Assembly: GCF_000210295.1 (NCBI RefSeq)
Contig: NC_026741.1
Location: 1,736,001-1,800,000, forward strand
DNA length: 64,000 nucleotides
Reading direction: 5' to 3'
From: Trypanosoma brucei gambiense DAL972
Taxonomy: Eukaryota; Euglenozoa; Kinetoplastea; Trypanosomatida; Trypanosomatidae
Position numbers and translations under genes: made by a program
Notes under the pieces: model-generated
What the model was told of the DNA's origin: nothing
Databases searched by the model: none
The model's input: only the letters and a program-made list of their open reading frames with translations
In this document: positions 49,001 to 58,568 of the stretch, in pieces
Numbering within the stretch: position 1 is the stretch's first letter
Layout: the number at the start of each line of letters is the position of its first letter

Positions 49001-52000
49001 ATGGCAACCAACGCGCGCATTCTAGGGTTCAACTCTCCCTCTGCTCTCGTCGCTGCGGGTGACGACTTTCTCCTAGGAGCGGGGGGTGGCATCGTTATCC
49101 GACGCAAGGAAGAGTCGTCCCAGTGGATCCCTTGTGAAGGTCGCTACGCGATCGGTGCGCTGGCGTTTTCACCCTTTGCAGGTTTGCTGTGCGTAACTGA
49201 GGTGAAGCTGGATGTGTCGCTGCACGTTTTCCGATTTCCAGAACGTCACCACCTGCAGTGTATTGATAATGTTGCGACCGTGGATGTGCAGCACATGTTA
49301 TTCTCGAGTGATGGAGAGATGTTAGCCCTTCTAACATGTATACCAACAACTTGTGTTACTTTTTATTCAGCCGCTCGCGGCAACAGATTGGTGAAATGTG
49401 CCTCGACCGAGCTAGGCGGTGTCTTCTGCAAGCACTTAACGTTTCCGTTGCATCGGCATGACTGTATAGCCGTTTTGGAACCACACGGTGTTCGAATTGC
49501 GTGCAACATGGATTCGGCCACATTTGTACCAAGTATTCTCACATTGAGTTCGAAGGGACACTATTTTCACTCTTGCGTATGGGGCACTGAGGGTCTGTAC
49601 TGCGGTGCTGGTAGGGGTCAGGTAGTTCTGTTGGACGAGCTGAGAACAGATATGAAGAATTATATAAACTGCGAAACACCTCACAATGTTACTGCCCTAC
49701 TGCAAAACGGGACTCTTTTATTCATTGGAACGGAGTGTGGTGATGTGTTTACTTACAATATTGATCAGAAGGCACAACGGCTGCTTGTGAGATTAGGTCG
49801 TTCGGTAGTTCGTTTACTGACGTTACCAGACGTAAATGATGTTTTGGTTGCAACCAGTACCGATGTAACAAAGATTTCTGTGGACACCGCGCAGTCTGTT
49901 TTTGTTCGACGCCGGAGCGCCTCCGACACTGTGAAGCTTCTGGTGTTGGGAGGTCTCGTCGTGATAGTGTGTTTAGATGGGAGTCTCGTTACTTATGATC
50001 AGGACACGAATACAGCAGTGCACACCCCTGTCAGATTTGCCGAGAAAGTTGTAGATGCGTGCGTCGTGGGCTCCGTAGCGGTAGTCGTATATGACAGCGG
50101 GTTCGTCCGTTCCTTCACAGTGGAAAATGCCGTTAGTGTTGTTTCCCAGGTGAAGGTAAGTGACTGTCCCTTGACCGCTTGCACATCTGACGGAGTTTCA
50201 CTCTTAGCTGTAAGTGACAAAAATGTAGTCCATTTCATTGAGGTGGCGGATGGACTTCTTGAGACCGCAGCCTCCTCGGACATATTCGCTTGTGCCGTGA
50301 CTAACTTGCGATGGGCAGTGAATGGTGGGCGATCGGTGCTGGCAGCATGTAACAATGGCGAGGTGCACAACTTACGCTTCACTGGGAAGTGTGATTCCGC
50401 GTCAGCTGGTGTGACTGTTGATATGACTTGGCGTTTGGACTTCCCGGTTAACGACTTTCTGCCTCTCTACGGTGACGGCGATGTGATCAACATCTTCGTC
50501 CACTCGGTGGACAAAGACACCAAGATGTACGCCCTGGAGCGGCAGCGAGTAAAGGAGAGTAAGCCCCTGAGGCCTTACTTCCTTATGCGTGATCATGAAT
50601 GCGGTGGCAATGTGCTGCAGCGTCTTGGAGGGGATAGCATCATTTCCGCAGGAGGAGATGGCAGAGTAGTTGTAAGGGATATCTCACACTACTTGATGAA
50701 ATTACCTCCTGTGCCACCGACGAAAGAAAAGAAACACCCACTTAAGGAATTTTTGTTACGACCATTTGGTAGGGGCGGTATTACGTGCCTCTCGGTGTGG
50801 AATGCTGCCGGAGGGTTTGTCTGTGGAGGAAACGATAGTGTTGTTCATTTAGTTCCCGTTGGGAAATCACCTATTCACTATTCATGGAGTGAACCCTTCT
50901 GGCACCAAAGAGCTATCTCAACATCACCGAGTCGTGCAAGTTCTCCAAGTGATGCTGAAACACTTTCAGCAGAACGGTCGCGCTGCCGTATAATATCGGC
51001 TCTGGCCGACCTGAGGATGGAAGTAGAGAAGCTGCTCCAGGAAAGGACCCCAACTGTGCGCGCAGAAGATTTCCTTTTGCCTGAACAACGACAAGCGTTT
51101 AACGAGGAATGTGAGGTGGAAATCCACAAGGCGAGGGAGGATGACTACTACAGCCTGGTTCACAATGAGTTCGTGCAACACACGATCAAAACTGAATGTT
51201 GGGACGTCATGGAGGTGCAACGCTCGAAAATCGTGAGCATGACAGATCCCGAAACGGAAGTTCACAACTTCCATCTGCGAAAACCTTGTGCCCAACGAGC
51301 AAAAATACAGAAAAAAATCAAACTGATGAGGGCTATACAGATAAAGACTGAGGAGTGCTTTACGTTGTCATCACTAGTTAAAAGGGCTAAGGAGGGGAAC
51401 TTATGCACGGAGCAGCAGGTTTGCGGGGCCCCCAGTGATGTAGACGAATTGCTTTATGATACTTTGGACGTCTACACCGGCCCTCGCGCGACCATACAGT
51501 TGATTTTGCTAGAATGTAAAATTCTTCACGAAAAAAAGTCATTCAACATCCGGTTTGACACCTTGCGGGAGCGCAAGAGCCGAGAGCTGAATCTCATTGC
51601 GGAAAGGAACGGACGTTGCGTTCGCATCATGCAGCAGCTGGGAGAGCACACGTGTCCACCAAATGTTTTATTCACTCCTGTTTTTGATATAGAGGAAGAC
51701 CCCCAAACTGTCTTTGAGGTTTTTGACTCTGAGATTGACCCTGAACTCCTCAAACTAGCCGTCAAAAGTGACGATGGGGAGCTTGTAGTTTCCCCTTCAG
51801 ATGAAGCTGCTTTAAAGACCTGGATGGATGGCCTCGAGAAAGTCACCGAGGTTCTTCGAGTCAACGTGCCGATTCCCCCATTCGCTGACAACTCACTCGA
51901 GCAATATGTACCGCCTGAAGAGCGGAGTGATGAGCAACAGAGAATATTTGAGGAGTATGAAAAAGAGGTTGCAGAACAAACTGTGTTGATCAATGAGAAG

Positions 52001-53383
52001 AAAGAGTTACTGCGAGGGGAAGTTGCAGCATTGGTAAAAGCTAACATGACTTCTGCGAAAGCAATAGATGATGAGATTGACGTGCTAAGAACTGACCGTA
52101 TGCTAGTCGCTCAACTCGTGGACGAGCTGGAGCTACACCAGGTGAATGCGCTGTGTCTGTTTCTGCTCAAGAAAACGATCCGCAATAAGTTTCTGGGTGT
52201 CAAGCGAGAGGAGGAGGACCTTCTGTGCCGGTTGAGGCAATTGGATAGTCTTTACGAGTACCGCCTGAAATTGTATTTGGCGTCGGAGGCGAGGGTGCAG
52301 GACTGCATTGAAGAAGAAAAGAACATGATTACGGACATGCGCTGTTTGCCCCCATTCACAGATCCGGATTGGGGAGAGAGACTGAACAGGCGCTTCACGA
52401 CTTGGCGTTCCAAGTACGAGGATGGCCTAGCTAAGGTCCCGGAACCCACTCGCTCGGGTGTGGTTCCTATTCCACTATGGGAACAGTACTGCCAGTGCTG
52501 TAGGGCAGTCGTGGAGGCAAGGGATAAAATAATTCACCTCAGAGGCGAAGCAGACGCACTCAATGATGAAGTGGTAGAGGTTGAGACGGAAAAAAAGAAA
52601 GCACAGTTTGCACTTGACGACAAGGAAAAGGCCGAGGAGGCATGTAGAAAAGAAGTCATAGAAAAGGTACTCGACATACAAAACTTATACACGCTGCAGC
52701 AAGGACAGGTGCAGGATGAGAACGCTATGGTGAGCGATGATTTCACCGACTTCTCAATTCGATGGGTGAAGAACATTACAGATTACAACGACCTTATCTT
52801 CGCTAGCTTTGACGAAATACGATCCCTTATGAGTCGTTCATCACAACTTCGGCAGTCTATGAAAACATGCTCTTGGGAAACAGAACGTCTGTTATACTGC
52901 ATTGGAACGCTAGAAATGGAATTACGGCAGTTGCACACATTAAGAGTGACTCGGCAGATGCAGGAGACCATCCATACCGGCGCTGTAACGTCTCTCGAAA
53001 GGGAAATAAACAAGATGGATGCACGAATCGAGGCTGTTCGAAGTGTCATGTCAAAGAAGGTTGAGGAGCGTAACCGGGTCATATCAAAGCTAAAAATGCA
53101 AATTAACGACAGACGCGCGGAGAACCAGTACCTGAACAACCAAGTCCAAGCTCTGACAAACAGCGTTGAGGATAAGAAAGCTGTATGGGGTATGCTTGGG
53201 GAACACAACAATGATAAAGATCGTCTCCGTGAGAGGATGAGGGAACTATACGAGAATAGTGAACTTGAGGAGTTGGCTCGCTGCCAGCAAGAGGAACTTG
53301 TTCGCCTTAAAAACGAGGTAGATCGCTTGCGTGAGGCCACATTTCCCTCATTTGCTGTTGTTACGAGGAGGACCGCCAGATGA
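49001..53383 (+). CDS. CFAP43: CFAP43-like flagellar WD40 and coiled-coil protein
   Basis: 1460 aa from an ATG at 49001. The first 640 or so residues are WD40-type beta-propeller sequence with mostly degenerate repeats (for example SAGGDGRVVVRDIS and FVCGGNDSVVHLV). From about 665 on it is mainly coiled coil. A family landmark is the block around residues 700-760 (LLPEQRQAFNEECE, then TECWDVMEVQRSKI), which matches the KECWDSM region of CFAP43/CFAP44. A second landmark is the DELLYDTLDVYT to FDTLRERKSREL segment. CFAP43 and CFAP44 form the tether and tether-head complex of inner-arm dynein f on the axoneme and are needed for normal beating. I favour CFAP43 over CFAP44 from these blocks, not from a search. 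Confidence 0.8.
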   Translation: MATNARILGFNSPSALVAAGDDFLLGAGGGIVIRRKEESSQWIPCEGRYAIGALAFSPFAGLLCVTEVKLDVSLHVFRFPERHHLQCIDNVATVDVQHMLFSSDGEMLALLTCIPTTCVTFYSAARGNRLVKCASTELGGVFCKHLTFPLHRHDCIAVLEPHGVRIACNMDSATFVPSILTLSSKGHYFHSCVWGTEGLYCGAGRGQVVLLDELRTDMKNYINCETPHNVTALLQNGTLLFIGTECGDVFTYNIDQKAQRLLVRLGRSVVRLLTLPDVNDVLVATSTDVTKISVDTAQSVFVRRRSASDTVKLLVLGGLVVIVCLDGSLVTYDQDTNTAVHTPVRFAEKVVDACVVGSVAVVVYDSGFVRSFTVENAVSVVSQVKVSDCPLTACTSDGVSLLAVSDKNVVHFIEVADGLLETAASSDIFACAVTNLRWAVNGGRSVLAACNNGEVHNLRFTGKCDSASAGVTVDMTWRLDFPVNDFLPLYGDGDVINIFVHSVDKDTKMYALERQRVKESKPLRPYFLMRDHECGGNVLQRLGGDSIISAGGDGRVVVRDISHYLMKLPPVPPTKEKKHPLKEFLLRPFGRGGITCLSVWNAAGGFVCGGNDSVVHLVPVGKSPIHYSWSEPFWHQRAISTSPSRASSPSDAETLSAERSRCRIISALADLRMEVEKLLQERTPTVRAEDFLLPEQRQAFNEECEVEIHKAREDDYYSLVHNEFVQHTIKTECWDVMEVQRSKIVSMTDPETEVHNFHLRKPCAQRAKIQKKIKLMRAIQIKTEECFTLSSLVKRAKEGNLCTEQQVCGAPSDVDELLYDTLDVYTGPRATIQLILLECKILHEKKSFNIRFDTLRERKSRELNLIAERNGRCVRIMQQLGEHTCPPNVLFTPVFDIEEDPQTVFEVFDSEIDPELLKLAVKSDDGELVVSPSDEAALKTWMDGLEKVTEVLRVNVPIPPFADNSLEQYVPPEERSDEQQRIFEEYEKEVAEQTVLINEKKELLRGEVAALVKANMTSAKAIDDEIDVLRTDRMLVAQLVDELELHQVNALCLFLLKKTIRNKFLGVKREEEDLLCRLRQLDSLYEYRLKLYLASEARVQDCIEEEKNMITDMRCLPPFTDPDWGERLNRRFTTWRSKYEDGLAKVPEPTRSGVVPIPLWEQYCQCCRAVVEARDKIIHLRGEADALNDEVVEVETEKKKAQFALDDKEKAEEACRKEVIEKVLDIQNLYTLQQGQVQDENAMVSDDFTDFSIRWVKNITDYNDLIFASFDEIRSLMSRSSQLRQSMKTCSWETERLLYCIGTLEMELRQLHTLRVTRQMQETIHTGAVTSLEREINKMDARIEAVRSVMSKKVEERNRVISKLKMQINDRRAENQYLNNQVQALTNSVEDKKAVWGMLGEHNNDKDRLRERMRELYENSELEELARCQQEELVRLKNEVDRLREATFPSFAVVTRRTAR

Positions 53384-53714
53384 TGGCGGTGTCCTGCTGA
53401 CACTGGCGAGGGGGGGCAAGTGAGGCAGAAGTCGGTGTTATTCGGACAAGTGGCAGAAGGAAGTATTATGTAGCAAGTTGGAAACTAGAGGGTTGCGCTC
53501 CATTTCGTGACACGGTGGTTCATGTATTTTAGAGCATATACTATTAGTGAACTAACGTCATCAGAAAAATTTGCCCCACTAGGGCCTTGCAATTGTGGTC
53601 TGTGTGCTTACCCGTGTGCTACTAACTTCTATCTTCTGCACAAGCGCTTTTTTTTTTTTTAAGTAATTGTTGTTGTTGTTGCTTTAGTTGGAAAGTAGTG
53701 GTGCTGTGAAGCGA
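53384..53714 (+). other. Intergenic with splice tract for roadblock gene
   Basis: A T run at about 53648-53660 is followed by an AG at 53661-53663, or by one at 53686-53687 after TTGTTGTTGTTGCTTTAG. Either would be a normal trans-splice acceptor for the ATG at 53715. Confidence 0.55.
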
Positions 53715-54065
53715 ATGGAATTTAACGCATCAACTACCAACGAGCGTGAGCGGCGAATCAAATCTGTGGAGGAAGTACTGCTCCGCATCGCCAAGCATGA
53801 GGGTGTTGTTGGATATCTTGTGCTGAACCCTGCAGATGGGCGAGTTATGAGGTATTCAGGTTTTTCATCAGATGAGCGGAAAGTCAAAAAGTATGCAGAT
53901 AAAATAAATGGCTTCACAGCGTTGGCAGCCTCCACCATCCGTACTATTGACTGGAAGGATGACCTCACCTTCCTTCGTATGGGTCTCGGGTTGACCGAAA
54001 TACTGATAGCACCAGACGTAAACAAGCAGTATGTTTTGATTGTCGTGCAAGAGATCAGATCTTGA
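53715..54065 (+). CDS. Roadblock/LC7 dynein light chain
   Basis: 116 aa from the ATG at 53715; the frame extends nine codons upstream only to a TTG. It matches the roadblock/LC7 fold: helix SVEEVLLRIAKHEGVVGYLVLN, then PADGRVMRYSG, helix ADKINGFTALAASTIRTI, and the strands DLTFLRMG and EILIAPDVNKQYVLIVVQ. Roadblock light chains dimerise on dynein intermediate chains, in cytoplasmic dynein or in outer arms and intraflagellar transport dynein. Its usual length and clean motif make the call firm; which dynein it serves is not visible. Confidence 0.92.
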   Translation: MEFNASTTNERERRIKSVEEVLLRIAKHEGVVGYLVLNPADGRVMRYSGFSSDERKVKKYADKINGFTALAASTIRTIDWKDDLTFLRMGLGLTEILIAPDVNKQYVLIVVQEIRS

Positions 54066-54324
54066 TAGAGGAGCTGTTGAAATTGCTATGGCAGATGATG
54101 CAGGCTGTGCGGTGGTAGCTAGCCGGGAGATGTTTCCTTTGCTTCCAATTTCTTTCTGAGCATTTGTTTTGCCTTGTGGAAATGGGAGACTTGGGGACGG
54201 CAGGATAATTGTGTTGTTGTCGTGTATCCTTTTCCGAAAAGAGGTGGCGCAAATACCTCCTGTTGCCTAATTCCGTTTGTTAATGTTCATGTGTGTGCAT
54301 GCATGTGCGCGTGCTTATGTGTTG

Positions 54325-54355
54325 TCCCTTTCGTTCTTTTTGTCGTTACGGGTAG
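54325..54355 (+). promoter_or_regulatory. Trans-splice acceptor of the FAD protein gene
   Basis: A pyrimidine stretch (CCCTTTCGTTCTTTTTGTC) is followed by the first AG at 54354-54355, two bases before the ATG at 54358. Using it removes the upstream in-frame ATGs at 54283 and 54289. Confidence 0.55.
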
Positions 54356-54357
54356 TG

Positions 54358-55515
54358 ATGTATGCTGTGAAACCGTGGGGTAAGGTCCTGCTCGTTGGCA
54401 GCGGTGTAGGCGCGTATGCGATGGGGATAGGCATGCGGTGGAGGGAGTCTAATGTCCAGTTAGTCGAAAAGCGGCGTGATCCCAGCCATGAGCTCAGCAA
54501 CAGGAGACGTTGCGTGATTACAAGCCAAACACTGAAACTCCTAAGGGACCTCGGCTGCACTAATGCCAAGGTCGAGAGGATTCTTCAAAAGGCTAAAGGT
54601 TGGCGTTTTGTTAGGCCAGACTTGGAGACGATTAGGGAAGGCAGTATTTTTCCTGGTTGTGCAGATGGTGAGTCGGTGTACCATTGCGCGGAGGGTGCAC
54701 TGCAGCGCACACTGCGCACCGAGTACTTACGGTTCGGTGGTGACATCAGTTGGGAGACGGAAGCTTTTGATGCATTTGAGACAGGTGATGGAAGTGGGGC
54801 TTGGAGCTTGCAGAAGATGTATGGCCTTGAAACAGAGGCTGAGGCCATCATCACGACCGCTAAAGGAACCTCACTTGCCTCGCTCGTGATTGCGGACGAT
54901 CCCGACCGGCTGGCGGTGTTATTTGACGAAGAGACAGGCGTCTCCCCGGGGGGAAGGCAGACCACGGAAAGAATCTTTGGAGCAGCTGATGTAGTAATCG
55001 TTGTGGGATCAGGGTTGGTAATTCACATGTGGCATGCTGATAATGTCATTACATGGAGGCTCATTAGAAAAGCCCGGAGGGAAATTCAAGATCTCCACTC
55101 TATAGCACTACATCCAGCTATCCAAGAGGTGCTAGGGAGCAGTACCAGCAAGTCCTCCCGCGTCTTGATCGTTCCAGCCACCACACCAGCAATAAAAGAC
55201 TCTGCCCGCGATGTAAAAGTGAGCGTGTTGGGCGATGGCCTGCTCCCTGTTGATCCATTTGAGTGGCGGGGTGATCGGGCGCGATGTGGTGTGGAGGAGG
55301 CGTCGGCGCTCTGCCGGGCCTTTTACGGGAAGAAGTACCACCGCGGTAACGTTCCTCGCCTCTTGAGAGAGGTGGAACAGGACGCGCTAGCGAAGCGGGC
55401 GGCCATACTCGCGAGAGATCTAAGGGATGCTGAGCATTTTTTGGCTGTTCTTCCAATTATCGATGGGGAAGACCATGCGCATACAGAGAGCGCGTTCTCT
55501 CAATTGCCTAAGTAA
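54358..55515 (+). CDS. FAD-dependent monooxygenase-like protein
   Basis: 385 aa from the ATG at 54358. The N-terminal Rossmann fold has VLLVGSGVGAYA followed by an acidic end of strand 2 (VQLVEKRRD), the usual dinucleotide-binding pattern of PHBH-type monooxygenases. The second FAD motif, normally GDAAH near the C-terminus, reads VLGDGLLPVDPFEWRGD: the Gly-Asp and the following Pro are kept, the AAH is not. Between them lie mixed strands and helices as in this family (residues 120-270). These enzymes hydroxylate aromatics or act in ubiquinone synthesis. The altered GD motif makes the usual chemistry uncertain. Only 8 bases separate its stop from an unused ATG frame leading into the MCC gene. 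Confidence 0.7.
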   Translation: MYAVKPWGKVLLVGSGVGAYAMGIGMRWRESNVQLVEKRRDPSHELSNRRRCVITSQTLKLLRDLGCTNAKVERILQKAKGWRFVRPDLETIREGSIFPGCADGESVYHCAEGALQRTLRTEYLRFGGDISWETEAFDAFETGDGSGAWSLQKMYGLETEAEAIITTAKGTSLASLVIADDPDRLAVLFDEETGVSPGGRQTTERIFGAADVVIVVGSGLVIHMWHADNVITWRLIRKARREIQDLHSIALHPAIQEVLGSSTSKSSRVLIVPATTPAIKDSARDVKVSVLGDGLLPVDPFEWRGDRARCGVEEASALCRAFYGKKYHRGNVPRLLREVEQDALAKRAAILARDLRDAEHFLAVLPIIDGEDHAHTESAFSQLPK

Positions 55516-55631
55516 GGAGTGAAATGAATGTGGCCGAGGAAGGAAACAGCCAACTTCTGCAACAAGACGAGTGGTGTGAACCACTCCGCTTGAAGCATCA
55601 TCGGGATAGTTGGACTCAAGGGGGGTTCTCT

Positions 55632-55704
55632 TCGTGTGCTGTTCTGTACTTTTTTCTATCCCCCACATTGCATTCACTTGTTCTGGTCGTTATCACTCTT
55701 CTAG
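55632..55704 (+). promoter_or_regulatory. Trans-splice acceptor of the MCC alpha gene
   Basis: A long pyrimidine-rich stretch (for example CTTTTTTCTATCCCCC and TTATCACTCTTCTAG) ends with AG at 55703-55704, two bases before the ATG at 55707. This decides the start of the next gene against the ATG at 55524. Confidence 0.7.
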
Positions 55705-55706
55705 GG

Positions 55707-57743
55707 ATGCTCCGATACAACGTGTTCCACCATGGAGACTTTAAGAAAGTCCTGGTCGCCAACCGTGGAGAGATTGCATGCAGAGTATTCCGTACCTGTC
55801 GCGAAATGAACATCCGTACGGTAGCCGTTTGTTGTGAGGGTGAACCCAACGCGAAGCACGTGTTGGAGGCCGATGAGGCATTCGTCTTGGGCCCACCCCC
55901 AGCGTCCACGTCCTATCTGCGAGGCGACCGCATCATATGCGCAGCGAAAAAACTGCAAGCTGACGCTGTGCACCCGGGTTACGGATTTCTTTCCGAAAAC
56001 GCTGAGTTCGCTTCGGCGGTTTTGGCAGCGGGGCTGAAGTTTGTGGGACCACCGCCGGCCGCCATGTTGTCAATGGGCTCCAAGAGTGAGAGCAAGCGCA
56101 TCATGGAAGCGGCTGGTGTGCCCATCGTGCCTGGCTACTACGGAGAAGATCAAAACCCCGATCGGCTGTTACATGAGGCCAAAACTATTGGCTTTCCGGT
56201 CCTGATCAAGGCTGTTTCCGGCGGTGGCGGAAAGGGGATGAAGATTGTGATGGAAGAGACTGAGTTCCACCTCATGCTTGAGAGCGCCAAGCGTGAGGCC
56301 ATTAACTTCTTTAAGGATGATCGCGTTATTTTGGAGCGATACGTAATGCACCCCCGCCACATTGAATGCCAAATTTTTTTCGATAGTTTTGACAATGGTG
56401 TTTTCTTCTTTGAGAGAGATTGCAGCGTCCAAAGGCGCCACCAGAAGGTGATTGAAGAGGCCCCGGCGCCAGGTCTCAGCGTGGACATGCGCCGTCGAAT
56501 CGGCGACGTAGCTTTGACGGCAGCAAGGGCTGTCGGATACGTCGGAGCCGGTACGGTGGAGTTCATATTTGACACTGAGAAAGACGAATTTTTCTTCATG
56601 GAGATGAATACTCGCCTTCAGGTGGAACACCCGGTGACGGAGCAGGTGTGTCAGGTGAGGGGGAGGCCATTGGATCTCGTGCGGCTGCAGTTGCAAACGG
56701 CAATGGGCCTTCCTCTGGGATTCCGTCAGGAGGACATTTCTATGAGCGGAGCCAGCGTCGAGGCTCGTATTTACGCCGAATCGCCGAGGAATGGGTTCCT
56801 TCCCGTGGGTGGCCGGCTACGTTACCTTAAAGAGCCTCCCCAAGGCAACCGAGGTACTGTAAAGGTGCGGTTGGACACGGGTTTCCGTGCCGGTGACGAC
56901 GTGTTAGTTCACTACGATCCTATGATCGCAAAATTGGTTGTGTGGGGTGACAACCGCGCCGCCGCCCTCGAGGGTCTGCGGACGGCACTGGCTTCTTATC
57001 ACATTGTGGGTGTGGAGACAAATATTGACTTTCTTCAGCGCTGCCTCTCGAACCCCGGCTTCGTCGAGGGGGGCGTGACAACTAGGTTTATTGAAGATAA
57101 CAGCGTTAATTTGCTCCAACCAAGGGAAATCCCAAATAATGTTTTGGCACTAGCGGCTGTGTCGTATCTCTGCTCGCAAAGAGGCGCGTCTACGTTGTTT
57201 TGGCCGAACCGCCAGATATCTCAGGGTGTCTGCTTTACTGTGGGTGGAAACCCTGTTGTCGTTCGTGTCACTGTCTCCACAAAGATGTGTTTCACCTGCG
57301 ACTTTGACAGCAGTTCTGTGACAGTCTATGTTGAGAGCACGAGCAACATGCCGGATTCTTCTACCTTCATTAGGGTTACAGTGGACGGAGAAACACGGTT
57401 TGGTTTCACGTCATTTGTCACCGACAGCGAGGTAGCTGTAGCACTGCCGCAGGGTTTCTACACGTTGGCCCTGCAACCTCTGGCCACAGATTTTGGGAGT
57501 ACTTCTGCTCAGGCCAACGGCTCCGCGTCCGTGCTCAGCCCTATGCCTGGGAAGGTCACAAAGCTGCTCGTTGCCGATGGTACGCTTGTGCGGCAGGGTC
57601 AGGCAATACTTATACTTGAGGCGATGAAAATGGAGCATGTTGTGAAGGCATCGTGTGACGGAGAGGTGAAGTTTTGCGTTCATGCAGATGGCATAGTCGG
57701 AGGAAGCACTTTACTTGCCCATATTGCCTCTGCTGCAGTTTAA
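55707..57743 (+). CDS. MCCC1: 3-methylcrotonyl-CoA carboxylase alpha (biotin) subunit
   Basis: 678 aa from the ATG at 55707. The in-frame ATG at 55524 is rejected because it lies 8 bases after the previous stop and before the splice acceptor. The biotin carboxylase domain begins almost at once: KVLVANRGEIACRV, then HPGYGFLSENA, the ATP loop SGGGGKGMK and MEMNTRLQVEHPVTE. A central region follows, then a biotinyl domain with EAMKMEHV, whose Lys641 carries biotin. EAMKMEHV and the overall length fit MCC rather than propionyl-CoA carboxylase. MCC works in mitochondrial leucine breakdown, carboxylating 3-methylcrotonyl-CoA together with a beta subunit coded elsewhere. The short leader (MLRYNVFHHG) may act as the import signal. 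Confidence 0.92.
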   Translation: MLRYNVFHHGDFKKVLVANRGEIACRVFRTCREMNIRTVAVCCEGEPNAKHVLEADEAFVLGPPPASTSYLRGDRIICAAKKLQADAVHPGYGFLSENAEFASAVLAAGLKFVGPPPAAMLSMGSKSESKRIMEAAGVPIVPGYYGEDQNPDRLLHEAKTIGFPVLIKAVSGGGGKGMKIVMEETEFHLMLESAKREAINFFKDDRVILERYVMHPRHIECQIFFDSFDNGVFFFERDCSVQRRHQKVIEEAPAPGLSVDMRRRIGDVALTAARAVGYVGAGTVEFIFDTEKDEFFFMEMNTRLQVEHPVTEQVCQVRGRPLDLVRLQLQTAMGLPLGFRQEDISMSGASVEARIYAESPRNGFLPVGGRLRYLKEPPQGNRGTVKVRLDTGFRAGDDVLVHYDPMIAKLVVWGDNRAAALEGLRTALASYHIVGVETNIDFLQRCLSNPGFVEGGVTTRFIEDNSVNLLQPREIPNNVLALAAVSYLCSQRGASTLFWPNRQISQGVCFTVGGNPVVVRVTVSTKMCFTCDFDSSSVTVYVESTSNMPDSSTFIRVTVDGETRFGFTSFVTDSEVAVALPQGFYTLALQPLATDFGSTSAQANGSASVLSPMPGKVTKLLVADGTLVRQGQAILILEAMKMEHVVKASCDGEVKFCVHADGIVGGSTLLAHIASAAV

Positions 57744-58568
57744 AGCTTAGAGGCGCTTCAACTGCAAGTTGTAGGGGCCTTCAACCGATTTTGTTTTCTT
57801 TGCCCTGTGCAGCGCCATCCACATTGGCTCGTACAGCGCATCCAACGAAGGTGTGAGTCTTGGTTTTGCAACTACTGTAGTTGGGGGTTTGTGTTGTATT
57901 TAAAGGTTTATTTGTTTATGTCGTTGTGAGTGTGAGCAACTTAACGAGCGGACGGATAACTCAACGATGCTAGCGGGTTGTAGTAGCCTTACCAGCGTAG
58001 TGAAGAAAAAGATGCTTGGGGGCTCGAGGGTTGCCGTGCAAAATGTGCCGCGTTATTTTCCTTCTTTTTCACTGTCGTCGCTCACCGGAAAAACTGGCAG
58101 ATTGGAGGTTCCTTCGCTTGCCTCGGAGTGTGGACCCTTTATTCATCTCTCGTTTGTAGCTTCAGATCCATTATTTTCTTTATACCTGCCTTTTTTTTTT
58201 AGTACTTGGGGGGGACGCTTATCGTATGATGGGAACGGGGATAGCCTGCCGAGGGTTTCCCGCCTTGTTAAAGCGTGTCACCATTGCTGCCTAAGGGCCA
58301 GCCGCGCAAAGCTGAATAAATGATGTTGGTCAGCTGCAGAGCGTTGAAGTGTAAGATGTTTTCTACCGGAAAGACATCCACGCGTTTCCTTCTTTCCTAC
58401 TCTTTCACAAACTAGCGCTAGATCGTCACGGCCGCGGTACAGGAGGTGATTCCTTCCAGTAGTCACGTTAATTGTTGTACAGGGCCAAAGTGACGTAAAA
58501 CGGTGGTAAAGGATTTAGAACATTTAAACTAGATTATTGAGGGACCGGTTTTGACTTTACGAGGGAAT
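57744..58568 (+). other. Intergenic, no sound gene
   Basis: An 825-base gap. A 118-aa ATG frame (57967-58323) is crossed by the T10 pyrimidine tract (about 58191-58201) and has random composition, so I take it as chance. The region should hold the MCC 3'UTR and the splice acceptor of the coiled-coil gene. Confidence 0.45.

Noticed and set aside
55524..55706. N-terminal extension of the MCC alpha subunit from the ATG at 55524
   Set aside because: It starts 8 bases after the previous stop and is crossed by the strong pyrimidine tract and AG at 55703-55704, so it should not be in the mature mRNA.
57967..58323. 118-aa ATG frame after MCC alpha
   Set aside because: Contains the T10 pyrimidine tract and has random composition; more likely UTR sequence.
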